Source of the DNA: Mucilaginibacter sp. JRF
GTDB lineage: Bacteria; Bacteroidota; Bacteroidia; Sphingobacteriales; Sphingobacteriaceae
Direction: 5' to 3'
Assembly (NCBI RefSeq): GCF_015223065.1
Contig: NZ_JADFBY010000003.1
Coordinates: 434,001-498,000 of the forward strand
Length of the DNA stretch: 64,000 bases
Made by a program: the position numbers and the translations under genes. The notes beneath the pieces are model-generated. The model did no database searches. It was not told the DNA's origin and worked only from the letters and a program-made list of their open reading frames with translations. Positions 53,326 to 60,723 of this stretch are shown piece by piece; positions within the stretch are counted from its first letter, which is position 1; each line of letters starts with the position of its first letter.

Positions 53326-55116
53326 ATGTTTTCGATAAAATTTAAATATATAAATCTCCTGGCGGGCGTAGTATTGGCAAGCATTATAGCTGCCGGCTGT
53401 AAAAAGCTTGATCAGGAGCCAAAATCAGCCGCTACAAACTCAGCTGTATTTGGTAGTGTGAACGGGTTGCAACTGTATGCCAACTCGTTTTATGAGAATT
53501 TGCCCGATGCCGGGGCTCTGGTACGCAGTGATGCCATGGCTGACTATGCCGCCCGCACCTCAGTACCCGATTTTTTGCGCCCCGGCGCTTACAATGCCCA
53601 GCAAAGTACCGGGTGGACGTGGACAGCACTGCGTAACATCAATTACTTTTTAGCTAACAACAACAGGCCTACAGTAGCCGAAGATCAGCGCAGGAATTTT
53701 AATGGCCTGGCCCGCTTTTTCCGCGCGTGGTTTTACTTTGATAAGCTTAAGCGTTTTGGCGATGTGCCATGGATAAGCACCCCGATGAATGCTGATGACC
53801 CGAAACTATACGGTGGCCGCGATTCGCGCGCGCTGGTGGTTGATTCGATCATTGCCGATTTGGATTATGCCGCGCAAAACATCATCCTTACTAATGATAA
53901 CTCACGCACGCAGATCACTAAAAACATTGTGTACGCGTTTAAATCAAGGGTATGTTTATTTGAGGGTACTTTCCGTAAATATCATACCGAGTATGATCTG
54001 GGTTCATCAGCCAACGGCTTGTTACAACAAGCTGCCGATGCCGCCAAAACGGTAATGGATGCCAACGCCTTTAGCCTGAGCACAGCCGGGGGTACAGGTG
54101 CGGCCTATCGCCAGTTATTTACCGGTACTACACCTGTCGCTGCCGAAGTAATGCTGGCCGCTGTGGTTGACCCGGCCCTGGGTGTGTTTAACGATGCCAA
54201 CTGGTATTGGACAAGCGCTACCTATGGCGATCGTTTAAGCCTCATCCGCACGTTTGTAAACACCTATTTAAATATTGATGGCACACCGTTTACCGGCAGA
54301 ACAGATTATAAAACCCTGCCTTTTGTTGAGGAGGTAAAAGGCCGCGATATGCGTTTGCAGCAAACCATACGCATGGGTACTTACACCCGTTTAAACGGCA
54401 CTATGCAGGAGGTTGCCCCGCCGGTATTTTCATACACGTATACTGGCTATCAGCCCATAAAACTTACGCAGGATGATGCCTCGATGGATGGCGGTAGCCG
54501 TAATACCAATTCGATACCATCATTCCGTTATGCCGAAGTATTGCTTAACTATGCCGAAGCAAAGGCCGAGTTGGGCACACTAACTGATGCCGACTGGAAC
54601 ATAACTGCTGGCGCACTACGTCGCCGTGCCGGTATAACGGGCAATACATCAACAAAGCCAACAGTTATTGATAGCTATTTGCAAACCAATTACTTCCCGG
54701 CTATTACTGATGCATCGTTGTTAGAGATCAGGCGTGAGCGCAGTATTGAGCTGGTGTTTGAGGGCTTCCGTTTTAATGATATTATCCGTTGGAAACGCGG
54801 CCCGCTGATGGATATGGCCTGGAACGGCTTTTATGTACCTGAACTGAACACCCCGCTTGATCTTAACGGCGATGGCAAGCTTGATGTGGCCTTTTACCGT
54901 ACCATGCCGGCCAGCCCTGTTGCAGGCGTAACTTATGTAAGCGTGGCCGATAATCTGGCTAATGGTACGGTGAACCCGCAACGGTTAAACAGCGCTAACG
55001 AGCTTACCTGGCTTACCAACGTACAGCGCCAATGGGATGATAAATACTATCTTTACCCAATACCGGAGGCCGACAGGCTGATCAATCCAAAGCTTGGCCA
55101 AAACCCGGGCTGGTAA
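53326..55116 (+). CDS. SusD/RagB surface lipoprotein
   Basis: 596 residues. Lipobox AAGC with Cys25, so surface-exposed. N-terminal SusD_like domain with helical TPR-like repeats (FRAWFYFDKLKRFGDVPWI, the family signature), then the RagB C-terminal part with RYAEVLLNYAEAKAELG and RRERSIELVFEGFRFNDIIRWKRG. It presents the substrate to SusC. Stop lies 22 bp before the start of the enzyme gene. Confidence 0.96.
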   Translation: MFSIKFKYINLLAGVVLASIIAAGCKKLDQEPKSAATNSAVFGSVNGLQLYANSFYENLPDAGALVRSDAMADYAARTSVPDFLRPGAYNAQQSTGWTWTALRNINYFLANNNRPTVAEDQRRNFNGLARFFRAWFYFDKLKRFGDVPWISTPMNADDPKLYGGRDSRALVVDSIIADLDYAAQNIILTNDNSRTQITKNIVYAFKSRVCLFEGTFRKYHTEYDLGSSANGLLQQAADAAKTVMDANAFSLSTAGGTGAAYRQLFTGTTPVAAEVMLAAVVDPALGVFNDANWYWTSATYGDRLSLIRTFVNTYLNIDGTPFTGRTDYKTLPFVEEVKGRDMRLQQTIRMGTYTRLNGTMQEVAPPVFSYTYTGYQPIKLTQDDASMDGGSRNTNSIPSFRYAEVLLNYAEAKAELGTLTDADWNITAGALRRRAGITGNTSTKPTVIDSYLQTNYFPAITDASLLEIRRERSIELVFEGFRFNDIIRWKRGPLMDMAWNGFYVPELNTPLDLNGDGKLDVAFYRTMPASPVAGVTYVSVADNLANGTVNPQRLNSANELTWLTNVQRQWDDKYYLYPIPEADRLINPKLGQNPGW

Positions 55117-55138
55117 TACAAAATACAATACAAGTACT

Positions 55139-55978
55139 ATGAAAATTAAACACTTATTTATTTCGGCACTGCTTTTACTTAGTTGCGGTGCAACACAGGC
55201 ACAGCATTTAATAGCAGGCTCGTTCAACTTGCGTTTTAATAATTCGGGCGATACCGGTAACCTGTGGGAAAACCGTGCGCCGGTTGCCGCCGCGCTTATC
55301 CGCTTTCATGATTTTGATGTGATAGGCACACAGGAAGGCCGCAAAGTACAGCTTGACGACCTGAGCAAAGCCCTGCCGGAGTATGAGCGCTATGGACTTG
55401 GCCGTGATGATGGCAAGGAGGGTGGCGAGCATTCGGCCATATTCTTTAAAAAAGATCGTTTCCAGGTGTTAAAGAAAGGCAATTTCTGGCTGTCAGAAAC
55501 TCCTGACAAACCGGGCCTTGGCTGGGATGCCACCTGCTGCAACCGTATATGCTCATGGGTTTACCTGCTGGATAAGCAAAGCAAAAAGAAGTTCTACTTT
55601 TTTAACGCGCACTTTGATCATGAAGGCAAGGTAGCACGTGAGGAAAGCAGCAAGCTTATCCTGAAAAAGATAAAAGAGATTGCAGGCAATGAAAAAGCCG
55701 TATTTACCGGCGATTTGAACGGCGACCATGAAAGTACCTGGTACCAGCGTTTAGCAACATCGGATTACCTGAAAGATACCTACTCAATGGCCAAACACCC
55801 TTACTTTTTCAATGCCTCATTCAACAACTTTGGCAAAGCTCTGGATAAGGATGGTATAATTGACCACGTATTTGTAACCGGCAATGCCGATGTTAAACGT
55901 TGGGGTATACTAACGGATAGCTACCGCGGCAAATTCCCGTCAGACCATTTCCCGGTACTTACCGAGTTTACATTTTAA
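55139..55978 (+). CDS. secreted endonuclease/exonuclease/phosphatase-fold enzyme
   Basis: 279 residues from the ATG at 55139 (a TTG at 55094 would only add a spurious tail inside susD). Signal peptide ends ATQAQ (about residue 20), with Cys17 near it. EEP (DNase I-like) active-site set: SFNLRF (Asn), GTQEG (Glu), NAHFDHEG (His), TGDLNGDHEST (Asp/Asn) and SDHFPV (Asp/His). It hydrolyses phosphodiesters or phosphomonoesters; DNA, inositol phosphate or lipid substrates all occur in this fold. As the only enzyme of the SusC/D locus, it points to a phosphorus-containing substrate. Confidence 0.92.
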   Translation: MKIKHLFISALLLLSCGATQAQHLIAGSFNLRFNNSGDTGNLWENRAPVAAALIRFHDFDVIGTQEGRKVQLDDLSKALPEYERYGLGRDDGKEGGEHSAIFFKKDRFQVLKKGNFWLSETPDKPGLGWDATCCNRICSWVYLLDKQSKKKFYFFNAHFDHEGKVAREESSKLILKKIKEIAGNEKAVFTGDLNGDHESTWYQRLATSDYLKDTYSMAKHPYFFNASFNNFGKALDKDGIIDHVFVTGNADVKRWGILTDSYRGKFPSDHFPVLTEFTF

Positions 55979-56003
55979 TTGTTTCTTTTCTTCATTTATT
56001 TTT

Positions 56004-56040
56004 CAAAGCCTCCTCAAAAGGGAGGCTTTGTTTGTTTTTC
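56004..56040 (+). terminator. terminator of the SusC/D locus
   Basis: CAAAGCCTCC (56004-56013), 7-nt loop, GGAGGCTTTG (56021-56030), then TTTGTTTTTC. Confidence 0.88.
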
Positions 56041-56136
56041 AAACATGGATCAGCTGAATGATTGACGTATGAAAACAAACAAGTCCAAGCGATTTATATT
56101 CTTATAATTACGTGGGTTAAGAAGAATTTAAAGTAA

Positions 56137-56175
56137 AAAAGAAAGGCAAGCGACCGTTTTACCGTGCTTGCCTTA
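56137..56175 (-). repeat. 39-bp direct repeat, left copy (with terminator-like stem)
   Basis: Identical over 39 bp to 58050-58088. It contains the AAGGCAAGC/GCTTGCCTT stem used by tRNA-Asn as terminator. Immediately beyond it (56176-56210, minus strand) is GGGGAGCCA and a TTCAAAT that resemble a tRNA acceptor and T-loop, but no complete tRNA. This is consistent with a left boundary of an insertion beside a tRNA gene. Confidence 0.8.
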
Positions 56176-56470
56176 TGGCTCCCCGTGCCAGACTTCATTT
56201 GAACCAAATACTAGAAAGTTTAAAAGTTTTGACGACGCTGCAAAGCGTAATTTAATAAGTTCCATTCTGTTTATATATATTGCCCAAGGGGTTACATTGA
56301 AATACAAATACCTTTTGTTTTCCTGGCCATACAGTGTTCATACAAGTTATGTCAGTATTTACGGTAATTACCCGGATGCCCTGAATGCCTTTATTCGCGA
56401 CCGTAAGGCCAGCTGCCTGACGTTGGATAACATCATCCGTGACGTGAATCAGAATGGGATGATTATGTGA
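56168..56470 (+). CDS. doubtful open frame at the island's left edge
   Basis: 100 codons open without an ATG until near the end; it would have to start at a TTG inside the direct repeat. The translation is unrecognised (contains KFKSFDDAAKRNLISSILF). It could be a decayed gene whose 5' end was lost when the island formed. Listed because the stretch is otherwise unexplained. Confidence 0.25.
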   Translation: MPYGSPCQTSFEPNTRKFKSFDDAAKRNLISSILFIYIAQGVTLKYKYLLFSWPYSVHTSYVSIYGNYPDALNAFIRDRKASCLTLDNIIRDVNQNGMIM

Positions 56471-56787
56471 GCTGGAATGTAAGGGTGAACTTTATTCCCC
56501 TGCGACAACTCGCATTAAACAAGTGATACGGAATCCGTATACTTTCCGTTTTACACGAAATGCGACATATAGCAGTTGAATCATAATTCGCCTTCTCTTG
56601 AGGCTTCTGGGAGTTATTAAACAAAATAACGCAGACCTTACTTACATCGCGATTCTCTAAATTCGAGGTCCTCAATATAAAACGGGACAACTAACGTTGT
56701 TACGAGCGACCGCGTAAATAAAATGCATGTTAATATGCTGCAGATTTCGTAATTTCAAGCGTATTCCAAATACCTATATTTTATACA
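56471..56787. other. gene-free gap inside the island
   Basis: 317 bp with no credible gene. ATACGGA-A-TCCGTAT (56526-56540) is a small palindrome. The last 30 bases before the next ATG hold the likely promoter or start of the 140-residue gene. AT-content is ordinary. Confidence 0.5.
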
Positions 56788-57210
56788 ATGGACAGTAACT
56801 ATTATCAAGCTTACGAGAACCTTTATGCCGATTATATCTATGATGAAAGACGGGCGTACAGACCATATTTCCCATTTGAAGACGATATGCTTAGGACAAT
56901 CCGCAGAGCGATAGACGATAACACCATCGGCTACAAAAATTTCAGGCCGGATGCCAAATTCTTTTTGCTCGTAAATTTCCATCATATGATTGTCCGCCCC
57001 CTGGCAGAAGCTAGGCGTTTTCCGCAATTCGTACCAGAACCTGTTAACCTGCTCAAGGTAATCTCGGACGATGTGCGTACCATCATCAGGGATGCGACAG
57101 AAAGTTACCGCACGAACGATAGCGCAGAGGTAAGCGGCCATGCCATCATGCAATCTATCGACCGGTTATGGAGAGAATTAAGAAGTACCAAATTTGAGAT
57201 CTGGGGATGA
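56788..57210 (+). CDS. island gene 1, unknown (ATGA-coupled to gene 2)
   Basis: 140 residues, soluble and predicted mostly helical with acidic and aromatic residues (YENLYADYIYDERRAYRPYFPFEDD near the N-terminus; VNLLKVISDDVRTIIRDATESYRTND near the C-terminus). No known family recognised; no enzymatic motif, DNA-binding helix or signal. Its stop overlaps the ATG of the next gene (ATGA), so the pair is one operon. It lies inside the 1.9-kb tRNA-Asn-flanked island. Confidence 0.75.
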   Translation: MDSNYYQAYENLYADYIYDERRAYRPYFPFEDDMLRTIRRAIDDNTIGYKNFRPDAKFFLLVNFHHMIVRPLAEARRFPQFVPEPVNLLKVISDDVRTIIRDATESYRTNDSAEVSGHAIMQSIDRLWRELRSTKFEIWG

Positions 57211-57782
57211 GCGACGATAAAAGGGAAGCAGTAAACATCGGTATCAACCTAAGTGGTCAGCTGATAACTGCGGCTTTAGCGATGATCGCCGTTATAGGAA
57301 CATTCGGCGTATTCATCCTTGATAAAAGGGATGTTAGCTTTTGGTACTATCTGATTTTCGGGGGAGCACTTTTCGCCTTTGTGGCTAGCATCTATTTTGG
57401 TGGCAAAGGGATTGATAAAGCAAGGAAGGATGGCTTTGCGGGCACTTGGGATATCCTCAATACCAAAACTCATTTCAACAGGCAGGCAGCTTGTTGCTTT
57501 ATTGGTATATTCCTGTTTATTCTCAGTGTTTTCAGCGGGACTGAAAAACCCGATGACTTGCAAAAAGAGATCAGTAAAGTAAAAGATGCTGTGACACGCT
57601 TACAGTTGAACGACTCTCTGAATAAACAAAAAGTATCATCGCTGGAAAAAAGAATTGATAGCCTTGAAAAGAAGCCATCGCAGTTCATTCCTTGTTTTCC
57701 AGTCAAAAAGAACTACTGTAAACGCCCAATGATGCCAACAACAAATGGACGCCCCGTATCCAGAAAACAACCTAACGGCTAA
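57207..57782 (+). CDS. island gene 2, membrane protein with coiled coil
   Basis: 191 residues. Three membrane helices: ITAALAMIAVIGTFGVFIL (about 20-38), FWYYLIFGGALFAFVASIYF (about 45-64), CCFIGIFLFILSVFSG (about 95-111). Then an amphipathic coiled coil at about 115-155 (ISKVKDAVTRLQL, VSSLEKRIDSLEKK) and a short basic tail. No known family recognised. Coupled to gene 1 by ATGA. A membrane anchor plus soluble partner is a common shape for accessory effector or defence pairs, but nothing in these sequences identifies the function. Confidence 0.78.
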   Translation: MSDDKREAVNIGINLSGQLITAALAMIAVIGTFGVFILDKRDVSFWYYLIFGGALFAFVASIYFGGKGIDKARKDGFAGTWDILNTKTHFNRQAACCFIGIFLFILSVFSGTEKPDDLQKEISKVKDAVTRLQLNDSLNKQKVSSLEKRIDSLEKKPSQFIPCFPVKKNYCKRPMMPTTNGRPVSRKQPNG

Positions 57783-57873
57783 ATAGATAAGGAGTGCAAA
57801 GGCGCCGGCATCGGCAGAATTGATTGGGCAAAAGAAAACGGTTGTTAATATCGAGCCGTTATTAACAATCGCA

Positions 57874-58089
57874 ATGGATAAATTAATCAAGCTAAACACA
57901 ATCTATTCACAATTAGAAACTTATGTAAATCGCGACTTAATTGGTTCGATTTACCCCAAAAAATTCACTTCTGAAGAATTGCAACATCGAACCGCTCAAA
58001 CGAGCGATTTGTACTCTTGTATACACTTGATTAACAGTGAATTGGAGGTAAAAGAAAGGCAAGCGACCGTTTTACCGTGCTTGCCTTAA
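57874..58089 (+). CDS. possible small gene ending in the right repeat copy
   Basis: 71 codons from the ATG at 57874 (MDKLIKLNTIYSQLE...). The reading frame continues through the 39-bp repeat and stops at 58089, so its last 13 residues are encoded by the repeat. Sequence is plausible as a protein but unrecognised. It may be a truncated gene cut by the repeat or a small accessory protein. Confidence 0.4.
   Translation: MDKLIKLNTIYSQLETYVNRDLIGSIYPKKFTSEELQHRTAQTSDLYSCIHLINSELEVKERQATVLPCLP
58050..58088 (-). repeat. 39-bp direct repeat, right copy; tRNA-Asn terminator
   Basis: Same 39 bp as 56137-56175. The 9-bp stem (58056-58064 with 58079-58087) and TTTCTTTT on the minus strand terminate the tRNA-Asn transcript. 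Direct repetition with the copy 1.9 kb away is the main sign that the sequence in between was inserted here. Confidence 0.85.
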
Positions 58090-58091
58090 TG

Positions 58092-58165
58092 CTCCTGAGG
58101 CTGGGCTCGAACCAGCGACCCTCTGATTAACAGTCAGATGCTCTAACCGGCTGAGCTACTCAGGA
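58092..58165 (-). tRNA. tRNA-Asn (anticodon GTT)
   Basis: 74-nt cloverleaf on the minus strand. Acceptor TCCTGAG with CTCAGGA, D-arm GCTC-AGCCGGTTA-GAGC, anticodon stem-loop CTGACTGTTAATCAG with GTT, T-loop GGTTCGAGCCC. CCA is not encoded. Discriminator is G. It is the intact copy beside the island. Confidence 0.96.
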
Positions 58166-58188
58166 ATGCTTTTTACCGATTGGGTGTG

Positions 58189-58219
58189 CAAAAGTATATT
58201 TTCTGCTTTAATTTCACAA
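58189..58219 (-). promoter_or_regulatory. promoter of tRNA-Asn
   Basis: Minus-strand TACTTTTG (58189-58196) and TTG (58217-58219), 20 bp between; both boxes fit the Bacteroidetes consensus. Confidence 0.65.
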
Positions 58220-58252
58220 TATTTGCGGAAAAAAAATTTAAAATATTTTAAC

Positions 58253-59167
58253 ATGAGTTTGGTTGTTATTGGCACCGTAGCGTTCGACGCTATTGAAACA
58301 CCCTTTGGTAAAACTGACAAAATAGTCGGTGGCTCAGCGTCTTACGCGGGTTTATCGGCTTCATATTTTTATGATAAAGTTAAAATTGTTGCTGTTGTTG
58401 GCGATGATTTTCACCAGAGCGAAATAGACGATTTTAATTCGCACGGCATCAATACCGAGGGCTTGCAGATAAAAAAAGGTGAAAAATCCTTTTTTTGGGC
58501 AGGCAAATACCATAACGACATGAACAGTCGCGACACGCTGGTTACCGACCTGAACGTGCTTGCCGATTTCGACCCGATAATTCCGGACAGCTACCAGGAT
58601 TGCGAATACCTGATGCTGGGCAACCTTACCCCGCAGGTGCAGCAAACGGTTATCAAGCGCCTAACTAAGCGCCCAAAGCTGATCGTGATGGATACCATGA
58701 ACTTTTGGATGAACATCGCACTGGATGATTTGCTTGATACGTTAAAGATGGTGGACGTACTGACCATTAACGACGAGGAAGCCCGTCAGCTATCGGGCGA
58801 GTATTCGCTGGTTAAGGCTGCCGCTAAAATATTAACCATGGGCCCAAAATACCTGGTAATTAAAAAAGGCGAGCATGGCGCATTGTTGTTTGATAAGGAT
58901 TCGGTTTTCGCTACGCCTGCATTGCCGCTTGCCGAAGTGTTCGACCCAACCGGTGCCGGCGATACCTTTGCCGGTGGCTTTATCGGTTACCTGGCCAAAG
59001 TGGGCAGCGTTAACTTTAATAACATGAAAAACGCGTTGATCTACGGCTCAGCCTTGGCATCATTCTGCGTAGAAAAGTTCGGTCCCGAAAGAATTAAGAA
59101 TTTGACCGAAGAACAAATAACAGAACGCGTACAGCAATTTGTGAAGCTGTCGAAGTTTGAATTGTAA
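58253..59167 (+). CDS. PfkB family carbohydrate kinase
   Basis: 304 residues from the ATG at 58253 (an in-frame upstream start at 58166 would lie in the tRNA promoter region). Ribokinase fold: GGSASYAGLSASYF substrate lid, MLGNLTPQVQ, VMDTMNFWM, DPTGAGDTFAGGF with the catalytic Asp and anion hole. It phosphorylates a sugar or nucleoside; sequence does not say which. In many Bacteroidetes such a gene is annotated as sugar kinase or adenosine kinase-like. Confidence 0.9.
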   Translation: MSLVVIGTVAFDAIETPFGKTDKIVGGSASYAGLSASYFYDKVKIVAVVGDDFHQSEIDDFNSHGINTEGLQIKKGEKSFFWAGKYHNDMNSRDTLVTDLNVLADFDPIIPDSYQDCEYLMLGNLTPQVQQTVIKRLTKRPKLIVMDTMNFWMNIALDDLLDTLKMVDVLTINDEEARQLSGEYSLVKAAAKILTMGPKYLVIKKGEHGALLFDKDSVFATPALPLAEVFDPTGAGDTFAGGFIGYLAKVGSVNFNNMKNALIYGSALASFCVEKFGPERIKNLTEEQITERVQQFVKLSKFEL

Positions 59168-59183
59168 AACTCAGGCCCAACTA

Positions 59184-59272
59184 CGGCCCCCCAACCCCCT
59201 AAAGGGGGAGCAAAAAATCAAGTTATATAATAATGTTTTTTTAAGCTCCCCCTTTAGGGGGTTGGGGGGCCG
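59184..59272. repeat. 28-bp inverted repeat (REP-like palindrome)
   Basis: Two perfect 28-bp arms (59184-59211 and 59245-59272) separated by 33 bp. Each arm contains CCCCCTAAAGGGGG, itself a short palindrome. It lies at the junction of convergent genes and would fold on either strand, acting as terminator and mRNA stabiliser. The right arm overlaps and supplies the C-terminal codons and stop of the cytochrome b5-like gene. I recognise this type as a multi-copy repeat in Sphingobacteriaceae genomes, but other copies were not seen in the window. Confidence 0.9.
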
Positions 59273-59508
59273 GGGCTAAGTCTTCCCACCTTCTCAAACT
59301 TCTCAAAAACAGAATGTGTGTGCGGGGCATCGGCCAGTTCTTCGGTAAGGTCTTGCCCGGCCCAGTGTTCGTAGTGTTTGCCGTTACGCCACAGGCGGCT
59401 TTCGGTTACATCATAGATAATACCCAGGTAGGCCACCCAAATTTGTGGCTTATCCTGCCCGTTGCGCAGGGCTAATTGCGAGCGGGTATATAGCGGCAGA
59501 TCATCCAT
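59254..59508 (-). CDS. cytochrome b5-like heme/steroid-binding domain protein
   Basis: 84 residues from the ATG at 59508, eight bases inside the preceding gene. LPLYTRSQLALRNGQDKPQIWVAYLGIIYDVTES and HYEHWAGQDLTEELADAPHTHSVFEKF are the MAPR/cytochrome b5-like core; Asp/Tyr and His residues may bind heme. The last six or so residues (PGPPTP and stop) come from the REP arm. It ends the carotenoid operon and could donate electrons to a hydroxylase or ketolase; such an enzyme is not in this window. Confidence 0.85.
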   Translation of the reverse strand: MDDLPLYTRSQLALRNGQDKPQIWVAYLGIIYDVTESRLWRNGKHYEHWAGQDLTEELADAPHTHSVFEKFEKVGRLSPGPPTP

Positions 59509-60187
59509 GTACTTTGCTATTACGGCGTTTAAAGTACTCAAACAGGCCAACGTTCATCACCAGCAGGGCCAGCGAATAAAAATGATCCTCAAAAGGTATA
59601 GTACCAGCACGTACACCAATATTCTCGGCATCGTTATATAACACTACGGGTATTGATGTAAGCAAGCCGTTAACTATATAAAATGGTATTAATGTTACCG
59701 CATAAGCCATATAAAACCTGCTCAGCCATTCGGCATTTACCATAAATTGCAGGTAAACTATCAGCACAAACAATAAGCCGAAGGTTACGGCGGTATACAG
59801 CCTGTCGTAATACAGTATCAGCAACACTGCCGATAGTATAAGCAACATGTTTGATATAATACGCGTAAGCCTGATATTGGGCTGCCACTTTACATAGTAG
59901 TTAAGGCAGGCGTAAATAAAAATGCATGCAAAGGGTACGGTTAAAAAGAAAAGGATCTCCTCCAGGGGTAAACCAAAAAAGTTAATGCCCACAATACGCT
60001 CAGGATTAAACCACCATACCCCTTTTACGGTAAAAAGCACATCCCAAAACAAAAACACCAAACCGGTTATAGCAAGGCCGGGCCAAATATGCCTCCAGCT
60101 TTTGCTGAACTGCACCCGCCTGTCAAACGAAAGCATGATCGGGAAGATGATGGTCAGGAAATTAATGATCAGGTAAGTGTATTTCAC
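59501..60187 (-). CDS. lycopene cyclase, CrtYcd-type fused protein
   Basis: 228 residues with six or seven membrane helices in two related halves: first half with LPLEEILFF (PxE-type motif, about 75-83), second half with IPFEDHFYSLALLVMNVGLFEYF near 200-222. The two halves correspond to CrtYc and CrtYd of Actinobacteria, as in other Bacteroidetes and fungal CarRP. It closes the ends of lycopene to beta-rings. Between an unknown secreted protein and the cytochrome b5-like gene; ATGA overlap with the former. Confidence 0.92.
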   Translation of the reverse strand: MKYTYLIINFLTIIFPIMLSFDRRVQFSKSWRHIWPGLAITGLVFLFWDVLFTVKGVWWFNPERIVGINFFGLPLEEILFFLTVPFACIFIYACLNYYVKWQPNIRLTRIISNMLLILSAVLLILYYDRLYTAVTFGLLFVLIVYLQFMVNAEWLSRFYMAYAVTLIPFYIVNGLLTSIPVVLYNDAENIGVRAGTIPFEDHFYSLALLVMNVGLFEYFKRRNSKVHG

Positions 60188-60723
60188 TTTAATGCAGCTA
60201 ATTGCTTGTTAAGATACTCATTCTCGGCGGCGGTGCAGCGTTTTGAGTCGATAAGAAATTTTACCGTGGTTTTTATCAGATCCTTATCATCATCGCTGTA
60301 GTTCTTTTTCTTAAGCTGTTCGATGATGGTCTTGCGGTCGTCGTCGATGTTTTTTCGGAAACCCAAAAAGCCCGGAACGTTATGCTCTACAGAAAAGCGC
60401 ATAAACCGTATCTCTATATTATGCGGATCGGCAGCTACGGCTTCGGCATAGGTTTTTTCGGCAGCGTTGAGGTATTTCAGCTTGGTAATGGGGTTCCAGG
60501 CGTGTACGGCCTTAAGCGCCTGCAAGGTGCCGAGGTAGCCGGTTATCAGGGCGTTTTTATGCTTAACGGCATCCAGTTTATCGTAAAGCGAATCAGTGGT
60601 TTTACTGCTTTTAAGCGCCGTAATCAGGTGCTTGCGTATGGTTTCAGGGTCGTGCTCATTGGCTTTTGCTTGTATAAAACCAATGCTGATGAATATAAAA
60701 CAGCTTAAAAAAAGGGCCTTCAT
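60184..60723 (-). CDS. secreted protein of unknown function in carotenoid operon
   Basis: 179 residues with a signal peptide (about 1-20, IQAKA). The rest is helical, TPR-like in pattern (TKLKYLNAAEKTYAEAVAADPHNIEIRF), with conserved-looking NVPGFLGFRKN and IKTTVKFLIDSKRCTAAENEYLNKQL. No family named. It is translationally coupled both to crtB (1-bp overlap) and to crtY (4-bp overlap), so it should act with the carotenoid pathway or its membrane. Confidence 0.85.
   Translation of the reverse strand: MKALFLSCFIFISIGFIQAKANEHDPETIRKHLITALKSSKTTDSLYDKLDAVKHKNALITGYLGTLQALKAVHAWNPITKLKYLNAAEKTYAEAVAADPHNIEIRFMRFSVEHNVPGFLGFRKNIDDDRKTIIEQLKKKNYSDDDKDLIKTTVKFLIDSKRCTAAENEYLNKQLAALK

Noticed and set aside
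56176..56215. Complete second tRNA beside the left repeat
   Set aside because: Only an acceptor-like GGGGAGCCA and a TTCAAAT can be found; the T-stem does not pair and there is no D or anticodon arm.
56463..56690. 75-codon minus-strand frame in the island gap
   Set aside because: No codon bias, no recognised domain and no start context; the region is better left as non-coding.
56755..57153. 132-codon frame opposite island gene 1
   Set aside because: Opposite-strand shadow; the plus-strand gene has the ATGA coupling to gene 2.
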